64,000 nucleotides of DNA, taken from NCBI GenBank assembly GCA_028284445.1, contig JANQRS010000006.1:186001-250000 (forward strand), in the 5' to 3' direction. Below, one piece after another: positions 61,825-64,000 of the stretch (within the stretch, counting starts at the first letter, position 1; each line of letters opens with the position of its first letter). The translations under genes and the position numbers were made by a program. The notes below the pieces were generated by a model. The model made no database searches and had not been told where the DNA came from. It saw only the letters and a list, made by a program, of their open reading frames with translations. The DNA is from Calditrichia bacterium. Lineage in GTDB: Bacteria > Calditrichota > Calditrichia > RBG-13-44-9 > J075.

Positions 61825-63981
61825 TTACTCCTTAATCAACACTGTTATCGTTGCAACACCACCGATTCGCACATAATCGTTCGAGCGAATCGCAACAACA
61901 TCGTCGCTGCCCTCAATGATCAACTCATAGCCAAATTGCAGGGGTGGATTCTGAAAGAGGCTGATCTCATCCTTTGTCAGCGTAAGATCGATCGTGTTTT
62001 GCAGGCCTTGCGTGACAAAACCTGTTACGGCGTCGGTCGGTGCTGCCTGGACAATAATATCCTTATAAAATCCCTGTGCCGGGTCAATGCTGCTGACGTC
62101 ATAAATATCCCCATTTGCGGGATCAGAACTCACAACCAGCCGAAGCGTACCGCCAATCGGCACATGATTGTCCAGATACAGGCGCAATTGACCCTCTTCA
62201 AGATTTTCTTCGGCAGCCTCCTGAAGATCTTCGTCGATGTCTTCTTCCGTCAACAATTCGACATCTCCGCGAATGGACGCATCACCGTCAATACGGAATT
62301 TTAATGGCGTAGAAAACAAATAGCTGCTGGCGATCCGGTTGCTACCGGACAAGGTAACGTCGCCACCGGCGCGTAAATCTCCCCAGGTGCGAATAGCATT
62401 CGGCAGTATGTTCAGAAAGTTTGCCACATTGTCGCCGGAAAGAGAGATAACCGTGGTTCCCGGTGAAGTTGCAGACCCGGGGGTAATTTGTTCATTGACC
62501 ACACTTAAGGTTGAGGAATCTGTAACAACCCCATTGTCATCATAGTGATACCCGGTGATGTAAAAATTGACAAATAGATCTTCAATCTGAACCTCATTAG
62601 CAATTGTCAGCTCCAGCGTAACGTCGCTGAGTTTAATATTGTCCGGAAGATCTTCATAGTCGATGAGATCGTCTTCCAGAACCGGATCAATGCTAAAAAT
62701 CTCTTCCGCCATTACACCGGAAAAAGACTCGAGGGTTAGCGAATCAATTTCGATATCCACAACAATACTGTCATCGGCGCTCAAGCGGACCATCTCGGCA
62801 CCAGTCAAAGTGCGGGCCACGTATTCAACTTTGACGCTATCCACATAGGGATCAGCGCCAACCGGGCGAATACCCATATCGGCCAGATCAAACACCACTT
62901 CCTTTGAGCTTTGACTGGGAACGCTTACCGTGCTATTGAAGGCGTTATTCTGCTCATCCTGAAATTCCGGCACCGTAAAATCGACTTCTGCATCCAGATT
63001 GGTTGTGTTGGTAAAGGCCATCCGAACGCTGCCCTGCGCAATAACCACATCGCTGAGCTGATCTTCACCGTTGAGGACAAACGACAAATCCCTCTCTACT
63101 TCCTGGGGATCGATGAAGGCAATCGCATCATCAACTTCCAGTGAATTCAAGGTAACGCTGAGGCCAAGACCGGTGGAATCGAGCATTTCCTCAGTTAGCG
63201 CAACGGTCGTTTCTTCGGCGATCGGCAAAACATACTCAATTCTCAGCGGCGTATAAATCCAGGTATTATCGTCGCCGAAGCTGCTGGTTCGGGTATCACT
63301 GCTACCGGGATTAATGACGTCGCTAAATGAGAAAACGGCAATACGGGTATTCAGACTGTCATACAATGCGATTTCCATGCCGCCGGGCTGACTGGGATTT
63401 GGCCCCACCGGCACCGGTAAGTCGTTGTCAAATCGAATGGAAAGCTCTCCATTTACAACATGCAGCGCCTTAAACTGATTTGAGCGAAGCTGTTGTGGTT
63501 GCGGACGAAGAGTGGTGTCTGAAAAAGTCGCCGGCACAGTATCTGCCACGGCGACAACTTCTTCCAGTGTTGGCAAGAGTTCGCCGAGCGTTACAACCGG
63601 ACTGCGCAAGGCATCAAGGTTTTGCAGCTCAATTGCACCGATGACAAAGGATTGGGTGATATTCGTGGACGGTAAATTGAAATCGCTGATATCAATCTCC
63701 ATCGTATCAAGCTCACCATCGATTGAAATATAGATTGAGGAATCTCCCCCCTGAACAATGATTGTCGAATCGTTAACAATCTCTTCGCCAAGGATGAAGG
63801 TTTCGTTTTCCAGCGGCACATTTACAGCAATGGTCCATTCGGGTAACACCGGTTCATCAAACGAACACCCGGAGATGAATACCATCATGGCTATGCAGAT
63901 GGCCAGCAATACTACCTTCAAGTAGTATATCGGACTGCGTTTTTGATTATGGGGATAAGATTCCGGTAATCGGATTTGCAT
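61825..63981 (-). CDS. Large hypothetical lipoprotein (718 aa)
   Basis: GGGAGG precedes the ATG. The signal MMVFISGC gives a lipidated Cys near residue 39 and the mature protein starts SFDEPVLPEWTIAVNVPL. The body is almost all beta, acidic and rich in Asp, Val, Thr and Ser, with repeated patterns such as IYISIDGELDTMEIDI, SLTLESFSGVMAEE and NVADGD-like strands. I recognise no domain or catalytic motif. It lies 41 bases upstream of the DUF5723-like barrel and ends the window on the right as the first gene of that operon. Confidence 0.75.
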   Translation of the reverse strand: MQIRLPESYPHNQKRSPIYYLKVVLLAICIAMMVFISGCSFDEPVLPEWTIAVNVPLENETFILGEEIVNDSTIIVQGGDSSIYISIDGELDTMEIDISDFNLPSTNITQSFVIGAIELQNLDALRSPVVTLGELLPTLEEVVAVADTVPATFSDTTLRPQPQQLRSNQFKALHVVNGELSIRFDNDLPVPVGPNPSQPGGMEIALYDSLNTRIAVFSFSDVINPGSSDTRTSSFGDDNTWIYTPLRIEYVLPIAEETTVALTEEMLDSTGLGLSVTLNSLEVDDAIAFIDPQEVERDLSFVLNGEDQLSDVVIAQGSVRMAFTNTTNLDAEVDFTVPEFQDEQNNAFNSTVSVPSQSSKEVVFDLADMGIRPVGADPYVDSVKVEYVARTLTGAEMVRLSADDSIVVDIEIDSLTLESFSGVMAEEIFSIDPVLEDDLIDYEDLPDNIKLSDVTLELTIANEVQIEDLFVNFYITGYHYDDNGVVTDSSTLSVVNEQITPGSATSPGTTVISLSGDNVANFLNILPNAIRTWGDLRAGGDVTLSGSNRIASSYLFSTPLKFRIDGDASIRGDVELLTEEDIDEDLQEAAEENLEEGQLRLYLDNHVPIGGTLRLVVSSDPANGDIYDVSSIDPAQGFYKDIIVQAAPTDAVTGFVTQGLQNTIDLTLTKDEISLFQNPPLQFGYELIIEGSDDVVAIRSNDYVRIGGVATITVLIKE

Positions 63982-64000
63982 TTGAATTCCTCCCTGAATT

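Overview
The window (about 48-50% GC by eye) looks like the chromosome of an uncultured or little-studied bacterium of the FCB superphylum outside the classical Bacteroidetes, close to Calditrichota/KSB1/Ignavibacteria-type lineages. Nine large secreted proteins carry a C-terminal sorting domain of the type IX secretion kind (seven with an NYPNPFNxxT/S-type motif, two with an RVVPNPY variant). There are two TonB-dependent receptors with an N-terminal carboxypeptidase-like domain and no SusD, two PorV/PorQ-like barrel proteins, FG-GAP/VCBS propeller proteins, and short intergenic palindromes and heptamer repeats. No rRNA, tRNA, CRISPR array, phage or transposase was seen.

Layout. 1-4.1 kb: the 3' part of an AraC regulator, a small operon of two NTF2-like proteins and an exported alpha/beta hydrolase, then a PPK2 polyphosphate kinase. 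4.2-8.1 kb: two leftward seven-bladed FG-GAP propeller proteins with near-identical sorting tails. 8.1-13.7 kb: housekeeping genes ssb, a small barrel protein, a HAD phosphatase, a DUF1684 lipoprotein, smpB and tyrS, with an unlisted 58-residue membrane peptide on the minus strand.

13.7-37.6 kb is a mannoside-utilization locus. Leftward: TonB receptor, PorV-like protein, 1.2-kb-codon surface protein, tandem CBM9-like protein, two ASPIC/UnbV propeller proteins, a GH92 alpha-mannosidase lipoprotein, a sodium:solute symporter and an endonuclease/exonuclease/phosphatase-fold lipoprotein. Divergent and rightward: a ROK regulator and a cytoplasmic GH2 beta-mannosidase. The 0.8-kb divergent region holds good sigma70-like promoters on both strands with palindromes at or beside them. 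The likely logic is surface binding, trimming of alpha-mannosides by GH92, sodium-driven import, cytosolic beta-mannosidase cleavage and ROK-controlled expression.

37.7-44.2 kb repeats the receptor module: TonB receptor, a second surface protein of the same class, and a second PorV-like protein. 44.3-48 kb is a fungalysin-type metalloprotease with a type IX tail. 48.4-57.6 kb holds a CHASE2 adenylate/guanylate cyclase, a SMI1/KNR4 protein beside a zinc ribbon, an LVIVD-repeat secreted protein and two adjacent sensor kinases. 57.9-64 kb holds comEC, a DUF5723-like barrel and a large lipoprotein.

The most interesting feature is the twice-occurring set of TonB receptor, PorV-like protein and large surface protein with the RVVPNPY-type tail. 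It is a candidate SusD-independent receptor system in which each cargo may have its own PorV-type partner.
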